From Aeoliella straminimaris (GTDB lineage: Bacteria > Planctomycetota > Planctomycetia > Pirellulales > Lacipirellulaceae): a stretch of 64,000 nt of DNA. Shown here in pieces: positions 51,242 through 59,307 of this stretch (the first letter of the stretch is position 1; each line of letters opens with the position of its first letter). The stretch spans positions 101,966 to 165,965 of the forward strand of contig NZ_JAMXLR010000095.1 of NCBI RefSeq assembly GCF_024054565.1, read 5' to 3'. Below the pieces are notes generated by a model, which was not told the DNA's origin, made no database searches, and was given only the letters and a program-made list of their open reading frames with translations. Position numbers and translations under genes: made by a program.

Positions 51242-53130
51242 TGTGATTCTCCAAATTCGAGGGAGAAAAACAGCCATTTTTTCGAGACATTTGCCTCCAG
51301 CAATACGCCGTAGTGCGCGCTGTGGTACATGCCGTGCAAATCGGTTCGTTCGAGAGGTTGCAGGTTGCTCTCCACGGGCAGAAACTCGGCGTACTCGTTC
51401 GCGGCGGACCACACTTTAGTTCCGATCAGGTAGATTCGCCCTGTCTCGTCGAAGTGCAGACAGCCGCGTTCGGGAACCGAGGCCACCTCGGTCCGTTCGT
51501 CGATATCAGCGGGGCCGCAGCGGATGAGCTTTTCGCGGGTGGTCCAGTAAACATTGCCTTGGTGAAAGGCCAGTTGGTTGTGGCTGACGTAAGCGCCAAT
51601 TCGCGATTTCACAGCGATGTACTGCCTGGTCGGAATGTCGAGCAAGATGTTGCCCGGCGCCCATTGTCCAAGGAGCAATTGCGTCTGTGGCTGGCTTGCG
51701 GCGCCCACCGGCAGAACGAAGTTGGGCCCGAGGGGAAGGTCATAAGCCTTGCGGCGTCCGGCCGTGAATAGCGGGCCGCCTGCTGGTGCGGGTGTTGGAT
51801 CGTAGAAGTCCATGTTCACTGCGCCGGACGGAGTGATGTCCAGCTCCAGCAGGCGGTGGGTCTGCTGCTGCTCGTCACGGAAACTGCCGATCCACAGCGT
51901 TTTCCCCTCTCCCAAAACCAAGCCGGCGGCCCTGCTAGACACCTTGGTGAGACCATTGCGCTTGCCGATGCCGGTTGGCTCGCCGCTCTCGACATCGACC
52001 GCGATGAACCCCGACGTCGGTCCACTCACGGGCACCCAGGCATACTTGCCGTCGAAGCAGACGCGCCCCAGCGAATTCTTGTTTTCAAACCATAACACCG
52101 GCTTCAGTACACCCGGTTCCTTCATTAGGCAAATGAACCGCGTTCCGTACGATTTCAAACTGCTGAACCCGCACACGACATCCATCGATTCCCCCACCTG
52201 CTGGATGCTGGTGACCTTCATCGGGTACCCTTCCCCTTCGGCACCTCGCATGATGTACTCCACCGGCGTGCTGCTCACGCGCAGCTTCGACGGAGCCTGG
52301 CTCGGGGGCGTGCCGTTGAATGCGGATGAACTCCACGGGCTCGCCCTGGATAGCAAGGAAGAAGACTCGCGGGAGAAATTGAGATCGGCGGTCCCGTCCG
52401 ACTCAATTTGCCACAGAACGTACTGAGAATCCGTGTTGGCTGTTGCCCACTCCAGCATTTGCTGACGAATGGCCCGGTTCTCGCTGTCCGTTTCGCCGTA
52501 CCAGGCGGGCGAACGCGTGAGGAAGGGCAAGACCCATAGTAGATGCCTGCGGCAGGCGGAAGAATTGTCAGGTAGTTGCTCCAGTGCCGCGAGCGATTGG
52601 CCTCGCAGGTCCCGCCGAAATTGGAATATCTGTTCCCGGACCTGCTCGTCACAGTTGGGATGTTGAACAAAGTCCTCGAGCCACAGGTTCGCTTGCGATG
52701 CAACTGGAAAGGTGGCCTGTGGGTCGGCGAGCGATTGAACCAGTTCGGCTCGCGCGATGGTCGCGGAAGCAAGTGCCTTGCTGAGAGCCTCTGCAATACC
52801 GTCCGCGGGAATGTCGCGAACCAGATACCGTACGTCGTCTTGTTGCGGACGATTTGGGCGTGGCGCAGTATTTGATCGGGGCGCGGTCGAGCTAGCCCGC
52901 CGCGCAGCGCCATCGCTGCTCTCTGGGAGAGGCTGCGAGGCGGAGGATCCACAGCCGGGCAGCATGAACGCGGCAAGCAACACCCCGCCTAGCGAAGCAC
53001 ACCAACCACGCCTGCTGCGGAGGCGTGTATGGGACGCTGAACGCGCAGGCGACCATGGTTCTTCTCGCCGAAAATCGCAATGAAAGTTGACGATCGCTCT
53101 ATCGACTTTGGCTGGCGGCATCGAACCCAC
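51238..53130 (-). CDS. Putative lipoprotein with propeller-like region, paralogous to the next gene product
   Basis: The protein has about 630 residues. Start codons GTG 53130 and ATG 53121 lie just after the stop of the upstream gene, and neither has a strong ribosome site. A hydrophobic stretch ending in the lipobox-like MLPGC (SLGGVLLAAFMLPGC) predicts lipid anchoring, but the leader before it is long. A middle helical region (EALSKALASATIARAELVQS) is followed by a beta-propeller-like part. There, VCFDGKYAWVPVSGPTSGFI and TLWIGSFRDEQQQTHRLLEL correspond in order to similar phrases in the product of the downstream gene (for example IRFDGQRIWMATGNGE), and both proteins end the region with an HYG motif. 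Function unknown. Its TGA overlaps the GTG of the downstream gene. Confidence 0.75.
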   Translation of the reverse strand: MGSMPPAKVDRAIVNFHCDFRREEPWSPARSASHTRLRSRRGWCASLGGVLLAAFMLPGCGSSASQPLPESSDGAARRASSTAPRSNTAPRPNRPQQDDVRYLVRDIPADGIAEALSKALASATIARAELVQSLADPQATFPVASQANLWLEDFVQHPNCDEQVREQIFQFRRDLRGQSLAALEQLPDNSSACRRHLLWVLPFLTRSPAWYGETDSENRAIRQQMLEWATANTDSQYVLWQIESDGTADLNFSRESSSLLSRASPWSSSAFNGTPPSQAPSKLRVSSTPVEYIMRGAEGEGYPMKVTSIQQVGESMDVVCGFSSLKSYGTRFICLMKEPGVLKPVLWFENKNSLGRVCFDGKYAWVPVSGPTSGFIAVDVESGEPTGIGKRNGLTKVSSRAAGLVLGEGKTLWIGSFRDEQQQTHRLLELDITPSGAVNMDFYDPTPAPAGGPLFTAGRRKAYDLPLGPNFVLPVGAASQPQTQLLLGQWAPGNILLDIPTRQYIAVKSRIGAYVSHNQLAFHQGNVYWTTREKLIRCGPADIDERTEVASVPERGCLHFDETGRIYLIGTKVWSAANEYAEFLPVESNLQPLERTDLHGMYHSAHYGVLLEANVSKKWLFFSLEFGESQ

Positions 53131-53133
53131 GCA

Positions 53134-54138
53134 TCATTTGTCGGGATTGGCTGCCTTGGGAATAATGCGCTCTGCAATATCTGCCGCGGCCAGTTGCAGG
53201 GCGTTCTTGCCAGCGATCAATTCGAGGTTGTCGACACCGACTCTGGTCTGACGATCAATCGCCACGACCTTGCCTGTTTTGGGGTCGATCACTTTCACTT
53301 CCAGTCGAGCCTTCACGGACGTGAGATTACCTTGGCGGGAGGCGAACTCGCTGAGCCCTTCCCCTTCGACCATCAGATCGACCTCATGCTTAGCCAAGTG
53401 CTGGCTGTCGATCACGTCGAAGCCAGCGCCGGAAAAGAATAGCACCATTTCCGTCTCGGCCGCGGGATCGATGGTGGCACGCCCCACATGCCGTTCGGCA
53501 ATCTTGATGCCCACGGTGGGAAGGTCCTTGTTGCCAAGCTTTTGTTTCAGCTTGGCGACTCGATCTTCCTTGGCAACTGGTTTGGCCACCAGCGTATTGG
53601 CGTGCTGGCGAATGGCTTCGGCAAGTTGTTGAGACAGCTGTTCGACCAACACGCTGGTGTCGGCGCCCGCATCGCCTTTGACCGCAGCCCCGCGCACCCG
53701 AGTGGTTTCGGTGCCGATGATCTTTGCCACGATGTGAATGTTGTTGTCAATCTGCATGACCGAGCCGGTGAGAATCAGCTTGGCGCCGGTCATGTGGCCG
53801 ATAGCAATCGCTTCCTGCTGTCGGACCAGGCCCGTGAGATTCAGCTCCGCTTCGTCGAGCGTCTTTTGCAGGTCTTCCCGGTCGACGATTAACAGGTCGG
53901 GGTCGACAATCAAATTGGCAAACAGCAGATCCGACACCTGATTGCCGAGCCCCTGCACCTCTTTGCCCCGCTCGCTGAAGGGCAGGATGGCGATGGGATA
54001 GTCAATTAGATCGAATCCCAAGTCTTCGGTGGCGGTGCCACCGACGTTGAGATCCGCGTCTTGTGCTTGTGTCCAACTTGGGCAGAGCAGCAGTCCTGCG
54101 GACAATAATAGCACCCATCGAGTCTTCTTACTGGTCAT
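53134..54138 (-). CDS. CsgG/FlgO-like exported protein
   Basis: The 334-residue protein starts MTSKKTRWVLLLSAGLLLCP (ATG 54138; ATG 54147 also possible), and both starts fall inside the upstream gene. A signal peptide is followed by a CsgG/FlgO-like fold: YPIAILPFSERGKEVQGLGN, LLIVDREDLQKTLDEAELNL, TGAKLILTGSVMQIDNNIHI and a conserved ETTRVRGAAV. Curli CsgG forms an outer-membrane channel, and FlgO relatives assemble at flagellar outer rings. The relatives that contain this domain in other bacteria often act in penicillin-binding-protein activation (LpoB) or in polysaccharide export. A second half (TVGIKIAERHVGRATIDPAA, then VKARLEVKVIDPKTGKVVAI) repeats the pattern. No lipobox Cys is present. 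Envelope location is likely, with the role undefined. Confidence 0.82.
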   Translation of the reverse strand: MTSKKTRWVLLLSAGLLLCPSWTQAQDADLNVGGTATEDLGFDLIDYPIAILPFSERGKEVQGLGNQVSDLLFANLIVDPDLLIVDREDLQKTLDEAELNLTGLVRQQEAIAIGHMTGAKLILTGSVMQIDNNIHIVAKIIGTETTRVRGAAVKGDAGADTSVLVEQLSQQLAEAIRQHANTLVAKPVAKEDRVAKLKQKLGNKDLPTVGIKIAERHVGRATIDPAAETEMVLFFSGAGFDVIDSQHLAKHEVDLMVEGEGLSEFASRQGNLTSVKARLEVKVIDPKTGKVVAIDRQTRVGVDNLELIAGKNALQLAAADIAERIIPKAANPDK

Positions 54139-55159
54139 GGCTCTCATCGATTTCTGCGGGTGAATGGAGGCGTAGCAGGCAATAGGCCAAGGTGTATCTG
54201 GGCACCGGACTGGTTTGCCAGTTTTCCAGCAGTGGACTACAGCTTACTTCGATCTTACCAGGTTTAAAATCGCCGTCGCGTGTAAACACTAGATTTGACC
54301 CATTCCAAATTTGGGCATCTGGGTCTTCTTGAAAAGTGAACTCCAGACGTTCCCCATCGCTTTGCAAAGAGAAGCCGAACGGAGTCGGCAGCAAATCGAG
54401 TCGTTTGTCGTATCGGTGCGGCCAATTGCCGTCGCCCACGACAAACTCTGCTGGACTCAGACGGTCGCCCTGATCGGTAACGTCAACTTGCAGAGTCCCT
54501 CCCGCCGGGGCGAGGCAAAGCACCGGCACCCCACGGCGGGCGGCGCTGACGATGGTTTCGCTCAGGCTTCGCTGTTTCTTGAACGACACGCCCTGGCCAA
54601 TCACCAGCACGTCCTTGGTTATGGATTCGACCGCGCCCAGACTTCTCAAGCGAACGTGCGGTATCCGGCTATCGGCCAGGAGCTTTGCCGTATCGCCTTG
54701 GGGATCGTATAGATGAATTCCCATCTCTTCATATGAGAACTCGAGTGGTATCTGCGGATCAACCGGGTACAGATGAATGATTTTCGACAACTCGCTTCGC
54801 TGGTCGTTCGCGGTGAGGGTAGCCTCGAATTGGAGCGTGACAATCGTCTTTAGCTGAACCTCGCTGAGATTGATTGGCAGTCGGATGTAATTTTCGCCAT
54901 CAATCGCTTCCGTCCGCAAATCCGCTGTGCCACGCGCAATGGTCCGTTGCCCCGACGCCAGGCGATAGTCGACATGCACGCGTTCGCCCGCGGGGGCAGC
55001 GACGACCAGATCGAAGGTGACCAGGTCTTCACAGAGATAGCAACTCTGTTCGGGGTGCACCGCTTGCTGGTCGCCGAAGCCGGGCAGCGTGACGCAACCG
55101 AACACCAATCCGGCGAGTGTGAAGCGTCGCAAGACGCCTAAAGAGAGCACGCTACTCAC
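54128..55159 (-). CDS. Exported protein, possible class I amidotransferase-like fold
   Basis: The protein has 343 residues from GTG 55159 (VSSVLSLGVLRRFTLAGLVF), with AGGA 9 bases upstream. A signal peptide is followed by a CYLCED segment with two cysteines. A beta-sandwich (about 30-130) includes RVHVDYRLASGQRTIARGTA and LKTIVTLQFEATLTANDQRS. A region beginning EEMGIHLYDPQGDTAKLLAD and continuing DVLVIGQGVSFKKQRSLSET and GVPVLCLAPAGG resembles the Rossmann-like fold of ThuA/glutamine-amidotransferase-like domains found near planctomycete glycoside hydrolases. Catalytic residues could not be confirmed. It is the first gene of the run and its end overlaps the CsgG-like gene by 11 bases. I do not recognise the family. 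Confidence 0.72.
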   Translation of the reverse strand: MSSVLSLGVLRRFTLAGLVFGCVTLPGFGDQQAVHPEQSCYLCEDLVTFDLVVAAPAGERVHVDYRLASGQRTIARGTADLRTEAIDGENYIRLPINLSEVQLKTIVTLQFEATLTANDQRSELSKIIHLYPVDPQIPLEFSYEEMGIHLYDPQGDTAKLLADSRIPHVRLRSLGAVESITKDVLVIGQGVSFKKQRSLSETIVSAARRGVPVLCLAPAGGTLQVDVTDQGDRLSPAEFVVGDGNWPHRYDKRLDLLPTPFGFSLQSDGERLEFTFQEDPDAQIWNGSNLVFTRDGDFKPGKIEVSCSPLLENWQTSPVPRYTLAYCLLRLHSPAEIDESHDQ

Positions 55160-55410
55160 CTGCTTGTTCCTGCCACGTGGCAAAAGGTGGAGATGGTCGA
55201 AACGCCCGTAACGACAGCTTCCCTCCGTCACCACTAGCCTACCACACGAGCTTGCCGGCGGCCAGATTTAGCAGGTTTTCAGGAGTGCTTGCCGACGGAG
55301 CTCCACGTGTTGGCAACGAGTGGAAGAATCGCGTGAGTCGGTTCGACGCCGCCACAATGCGGGCGCGCCTTAGCGGCGATGGTTGTTTGCTCACGTTACG
55401 GCGGGCGATC

Positions 55411-56985
55411 TTACTCGCCCGCCAAATAGCGGACGACTGCTTGTTGCGAAACAGCCACATCGCTGAACGTGCAGATCTTGCTGGCGGCGGCTGGGAACTG
55501 GTCGAGGATTTCTCGTACGCCCAGCGAGATGACGACCGCGCCGGGCCGTTGGGAGAGTTCCTTGAATAACTCGAGTTGGTAGTCCAGAAGGCCGAATTGA
55601 TGCCAGGCGGCCGGTTTCACGATCATGGCCAGGACCAACTGCTGGCTCTGCTGTGCTGTTTCGCGGGCAGCTTGCATTTGGGCGGTGTCGGTGCCCGGAG
55701 CGAGTTCGAAGTACTCGACGTGGCTGAAGTGTTCACGCAGCGCTGCTGCGAAGGGTTGCTCCGGAGGATCGAGTGGCGTGGCGAACGGCTTGGCCAGTAA
55801 GCAAGTAACAGGCTTGTCGCAACTCAACGCCACGGCCGTTTCCGTTCCGCATGGCGTCGTGGCCTGCAAGGCGACTCGCTGCGCCAGTTGAGCTGGCATG
55901 TCAGCGTTCGCCGCGTTGCTCTCGAGTTCGAGTGGTTTCAGGCAGACACGCTGCTTCAGCTTGGCGATGCGATGCACCGACTCGTCGATCCTCGACTCCT
56001 CAAGGCGGCCATCCGACACGCAGCGTACGAGGTAGTCGATCACGGATTCCGGATCCGCGACGTCGAGCAGCCAATCGACACCGGCCAATAGCGCGGCCAG
56101 GCACAACTCGCCCTCGCTGTCGAAGCGGTCTCGCACGCCCGACATCAACAAGCTATCGCTGCAAATGACTCCTTCGAAACCAAGCTTGTGGCGGAGCAGG
56201 TCTTGGAGAATCGCTGAGGATAGCGTGGCCGGCACGCCGCTGGCATCCAGGGCCGGATAGGCTACGTGGGCCGTCATGACCATCGAGCACCCCGACGCGA
56301 CAGCACTTTCGAAGGGAGGTAACTCGGTCGTGGCGATGGAGGCTGCATCTCGACTCACCATCGGCAGCGAGTCGTGAGAGTCCTGTTCCGTGTCGCCATG
56401 ACCGGGGAAATGTTTGGCTGCCGTGGCGACTCCGAGTGCTTCGCACCCCCGTACAAAGCCGGCCACCATGCTGGCCACCTTGGATGGAGTGGAACCGAAG
56501 GCGCGAATGGCGATGATTGGGTTGCGTGGATTGGTGTTGGTGTCGGCCACCGGTGCGAAGGCAACGTTGATGCCTGCCATTCGAGCTTCCATGGCGGTTG
56601 CTTCGCCAAATTCCCATGCCAACTGGTCGCCATCGGTCTGCTGCTTGTCGCTGGCGGCGCCGAAGGCGCCGGCGTGAGGCAGGACACTCATGCCGTGCAT
56701 CTGTTGGCCACATCCACGCTCGATGTCGGAACCAACCAGCAGCGGTATCTTTGCAGCGGCCTGCAATTGCTCCAGCACCTGGCGAGTTGAAGGCCAGCGC
56801 CCATTGAACAGCGTAAGTCCCCCAATGGGGCAACGGTCGATGAGCTGCGCAATACGTTCGGCGTCTTCATCGACCGTGCGAATCGGAGGCAGATTCGATC
56901 CGATTCTGACGTTGATCAGTTGCCCAATCTTTTCTTCCAGTGTCGAAGGCAAGAACTTGGCCACTTCCGAGGCGAGTGAATTCAT
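55411..56985 (-). CDS. nagZ: NagZ-like glycoside hydrolase family 3 (beta-N-acetylhexosaminidase)
   Basis: This 524-residue protein starts at MNSLASEVAKF, its ATG overlapping the upstream acetyltransferase stop codon by four bases (ATGA). The GH3 N-terminal barrel has the NagZ mark KHFPGHGDTEQDSH with the acid/base His, preceded by VAFAPVADTNTNPRNP and followed by VICSDSLLMSGVRDRF with the nucleophile Asp. Such enzymes remove N-acetylglucosamine from muropeptide-derived disaccharides. The protein is longer than Gram-negative NagZ (about 340) and has a C-terminal extension (about 390-524) that may be a GH3 C-terminal-like domain. There is no signal peptide, so action in the cytoplasm is expected. 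It is the last gene of the recycling operon. Confidence 0.87.
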   Translation of the reverse strand: MNSLASEVAKFLPSTLEEKIGQLINVRIGSNLPPIRTVDEDAERIAQLIDRCPIGGLTLFNGRWPSTRQVLEQLQAAAKIPLLVGSDIERGCGQQMHGMSVLPHAGAFGAASDKQQTDGDQLAWEFGEATAMEARMAGINVAFAPVADTNTNPRNPIIAIRAFGSTPSKVASMVAGFVRGCEALGVATAAKHFPGHGDTEQDSHDSLPMVSRDAASIATTELPPFESAVASGCSMVMTAHVAYPALDASGVPATLSSAILQDLLRHKLGFEGVICSDSLLMSGVRDRFDSEGELCLAALLAGVDWLLDVADPESVIDYLVRCVSDGRLEESRIDESVHRIAKLKQRVCLKPLELESNAANADMPAQLAQRVALQATTPCGTETAVALSCDKPVTCLLAKPFATPLDPPEQPFAAALREHFSHVEYFELAPGTDTAQMQAARETAQQSQQLVLAMIVKPAAWHQFGLLDYQLELFKELSQRPGAVVISLGVREILDQFPAAASKICTFSDVAVSQQAVVRYLAGE

Positions 56986-57890
56986 GTCAGGCTTTTTGCT
57001 AGTCGTACAAAGTGTCGGTCCACAACAGCGCCGCAATGATGGCGGTAAAAATCGACGGGGCCTACCCAAGGTATCGTGGCACTCTCGTTGCCTTGCCTGC
57101 GCATGTCGTCCAGGCAATGGGCCAGCAGCACCCGTCCGATGCCCCGCCCGCGTTGCTGGGGACAGGTGCCCATGGGGCCAAACCAGCCAGTGCCACGATT
57201 ATTCGCATCATGGGCGGCAAATCCAATGACCTTTCCCTCTTCCAGCGCGAGAAACAAGCTGATGGGGGCATTTCGCAGAGCAACGGAAACCTCCCCCCAC
57301 CACGTCGGCCAGTGAAGGTTGATGAACTCGCGGATCGCGGGAGCGTAGGCGGAGGTAGCTCGCACGACCCTTATCGGATGAGAAGGGTCGGTGCCGAACG
57401 CCGCCTGGCGATATTCTTTTTCCCACTGGCCGAGATCGACCGTCATGTTGCAAGCCCGCCCGATTTCGCCGTAGTGGTGCTTGGTGAAGAAGGCGATGGC
57501 CGCGACGTTTCGTTCGTCGACGCCCGGATGCAAGTAATTGGGGGCCGACTCCGCCACCCGTATTTCCAGGGCACCCAGGTCGCGGCAGCGCTGTTCCAGT
57601 TGCTTATAGATCGCCGAGCCGATGCCACTCTGCTGCAACTTCGGCGCTACGGCCAGCAACTTAATGTACCCCATCGTACTGTCGTCCTTGCGTCGGCAGA
57701 CCGCTACTCCAAAGCCCTGCAGCTGCTGTTGGTCTTTGCACACCAGGGCTAGCTCGGGCCGAAAGTCAGGGTCGCCCCAGATTTTTTCCTCGAGTAGCGG
57801 CCGACTCAGCCGTTCGTGGGGTGCGGCCGATGTCCACAATTCCAGCATGGCCGGGGCATCCGACACCTGCATGTTTATTAGAGGCGACAT
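56982..57890 (-). CDS. Two-domain GNAT acetyltransferase, possibly glucosaminide N-acetyltransferase
   Basis: This 302-residue protein begins MSPLINMQVSDAPAMLELW, seven bases after the permease stop codon. Two GNAT domains are visible. The first has the acetyl-CoA loop VAPKLQQSGIGSAIYKQLE; the second has CPQQRGRGIGRVLLAHCLDD. Both are of the Q/R-x-x-G-x-G/A type. The stop codon overlaps the NagZ-like start. In Clostridium acetobutylicum, from memory, a two-GNAT-domain enzyme (GlmA) beside nagZ acetylates glucosamine and its glycosides during peptidoglycan recovery; the same neighbourhood here makes that activity the leading guess. The alternative is acylation of an unrelated amine. No membrane segment is present. 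Confidence 0.82.
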   Translation of the reverse strand: MSPLINMQVSDAPAMLELWTSAAPHERLSRPLLEEKIWGDPDFRPELALVCKDQQQLQGFGVAVCRRKDDSTMGYIKLLAVAPKLQQSGIGSAIYKQLEQRCRDLGALEIRVAESAPNYLHPGVDERNVAAIAFFTKHHYGEIGRACNMTVDLGQWEKEYRQAAFGTDPSHPIRVVRATSAYAPAIREFINLHWPTWWGEVSVALRNAPISLFLALEEGKVIGFAAHDANNRGTGWFGPMGTCPQQRGRGIGRVLLAHCLDDMRRQGNESATIPWVGPVDFYRHHCGAVVDRHFVRLAKSLT

Positions 57891-57897
57891 ACGGCCG

Positions 57898-59301
57898 TTA
57901 CCCCGGTTCGCCTTTGTTGCGGCCAAAATCGGGATCGATCTTCACCAGCCAAGTCACGATGAAGCTGGGAATCGTCGCGATGATGACCCAGACGAAGAAC
58001 CATTGGTAACCCAACCATTCCTGAATCGCCCCGGAGTACATTCCTGGCAACATCATGCCGGCGGCCATCAGGCCGGTGCAGATGGCAAAGTGGGCTGTTT
58101 GATGACTTCCTTGCGAAAGGTACAGCATATAGAGCATGTAGCCGGCGAAGCCAAAGCCATAACCAAACTGTTCGATGGCAACGCCCGCGGTGACCACCCA
58201 AATCTGCGTGGGCATCGTGTAGGCCATGACGATATACACCGCGTTCGGCAGGTTGATGGCCACTGCCATCCAGAAGATCCACTTGCCCAACCCGTGTCGG
58301 GCGATGGCGAGCCCGCCCAGAATGCCACCGAGGACCAGCATCAGGACTCCGGCCGTGCCGTAGATGAATCCGGTATCGGTCTCGGTCAGTCCCAACCCGC
58401 CAGCCGAGCGATCGTCGAGCATGAAGAGCGGAGCAATCTTGGCGAGTTGGGCCTCGGCGAAGCGGTATAGCAGCAGGTAAGCCAGTCCCATGACGATGCC
58501 CGGCTTCTGAAAGAAGGTGGTCACCGTGCTGACTATTTCGCTGGCCAGGTCTCTGTCGGAGTCTTCTTTGGCGAGCTTTTCACGCCGGGGAAGCATTACC
58601 GCATGGTACGCGGCGATCACGGCAAATACCGCGGCCGCCAGCATGAATGTCCAGGACCAGGCAGTGCCGGTGGGCAGCGCCGAGTCGATCATCATGCCGG
58701 CCAGCATTACTAACAATCCGCGACTGGCGATAATGCCCAATCGGTAGAACGAACTACGGATGCCGACAAAGAAGGCTTGCTGATGGGCGCTCATGCCGAT
58801 CATATAGAAACCGTCGGCGGCGATGTCGTGCGTGGCCGAAGCTATCGCGAGCAGCCAGAAAAAACTGAGCGTCAAGACGAAAAACAACTCGTTCGTGGCG
58901 CATAGAGCGATACCGAGCATACCCGCGGCGATGGCAAGTTGCATTGCCAGAATCCACGCCCGCTTGGTCCACAGCACGTCGACCAGTGGACTCCATATCG
59001 GCTTGATCATCCAAGGCAGATAGAGCAGCCCGGTGTACAGGGTGATGTCCGTGTTGGAAACGCCCATCCCCTTGTAGAAGATGACCGAGACGGTCATCAC
59101 CAGTTCGAACGGAACCGCCTCGGCGAAGTACAGACTCGGCACCCAGCTCCATGCCGAGGTAGTTTTCTGATCGCCATCGGATGCAGCAGGAGATTGAGAG
59201 GGATCGAGCGTGTCGGCGTCGTTGGTTGCGGTTCCCGAATTGCTGAGCCCGGATTCGGCATCTTCGGCCGACGGATCGGTTGATGTTGGTGAGTGCTTCA
59301 C
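57898..59301 (-). CDS. AmpG-like major facilitator permease
   Basis: This 467-residue protein starts at GTG 59301, six bases after the stop codon of the upstream glycosyl hydrolase gene. An N-terminal Ser/Asp/Thr-rich cytoplasmic tail of about 45 residues precedes twelve predicted transmembrane helices. The motif ATHDIAADGFYMIGMSAHQQ corresponds to the signature of AmpG, the inner-membrane permease that takes up GlcNAc-anhydroMurNAc muropeptides from the periplasm. Other AmpG-like features are YLPWMIKPIWSPLVD and TETDTGFIYGTAGVLMLVLG. Related MFS transporters carry other solutes, so the assignment rests largely on its position between a DigH-like hydrolase and NagZ. The overlap and tight spacing with its neighbours point to a single transcript. 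Confidence 0.82.
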   Translation of the reverse strand: MKHSPTSTDPSAEDAESGLSNSGTATNDADTLDPSQSPAASDGDQKTTSAWSWVPSLYFAEAVPFELVMTVSVIFYKGMGVSNTDITLYTGLLYLPWMIKPIWSPLVDVLWTKRAWILAMQLAIAAGMLGIALCATNELFFVLTLSFFWLLAIASATHDIAADGFYMIGMSAHQQAFFVGIRSSFYRLGIIASRGLLVMLAGMMIDSALPTGTAWSWTFMLAAAVFAVIAAYHAVMLPRREKLAKEDSDRDLASEIVSTVTTFFQKPGIVMGLAYLLLYRFAEAQLAKIAPLFMLDDRSAGGLGLTETDTGFIYGTAGVLMLVLGGILGGLAIARHGLGKWIFWMAVAINLPNAVYIVMAYTMPTQIWVVTAGVAIEQFGYGFGFAGYMLYMLYLSQGSHQTAHFAICTGLMAAGMMLPGMYSGAIQEWLGYQWFFVWVIIATIPSFIVTWLVKIDPDFGRNKGEPG

Positions 59302-59307
59302 GTGTTC

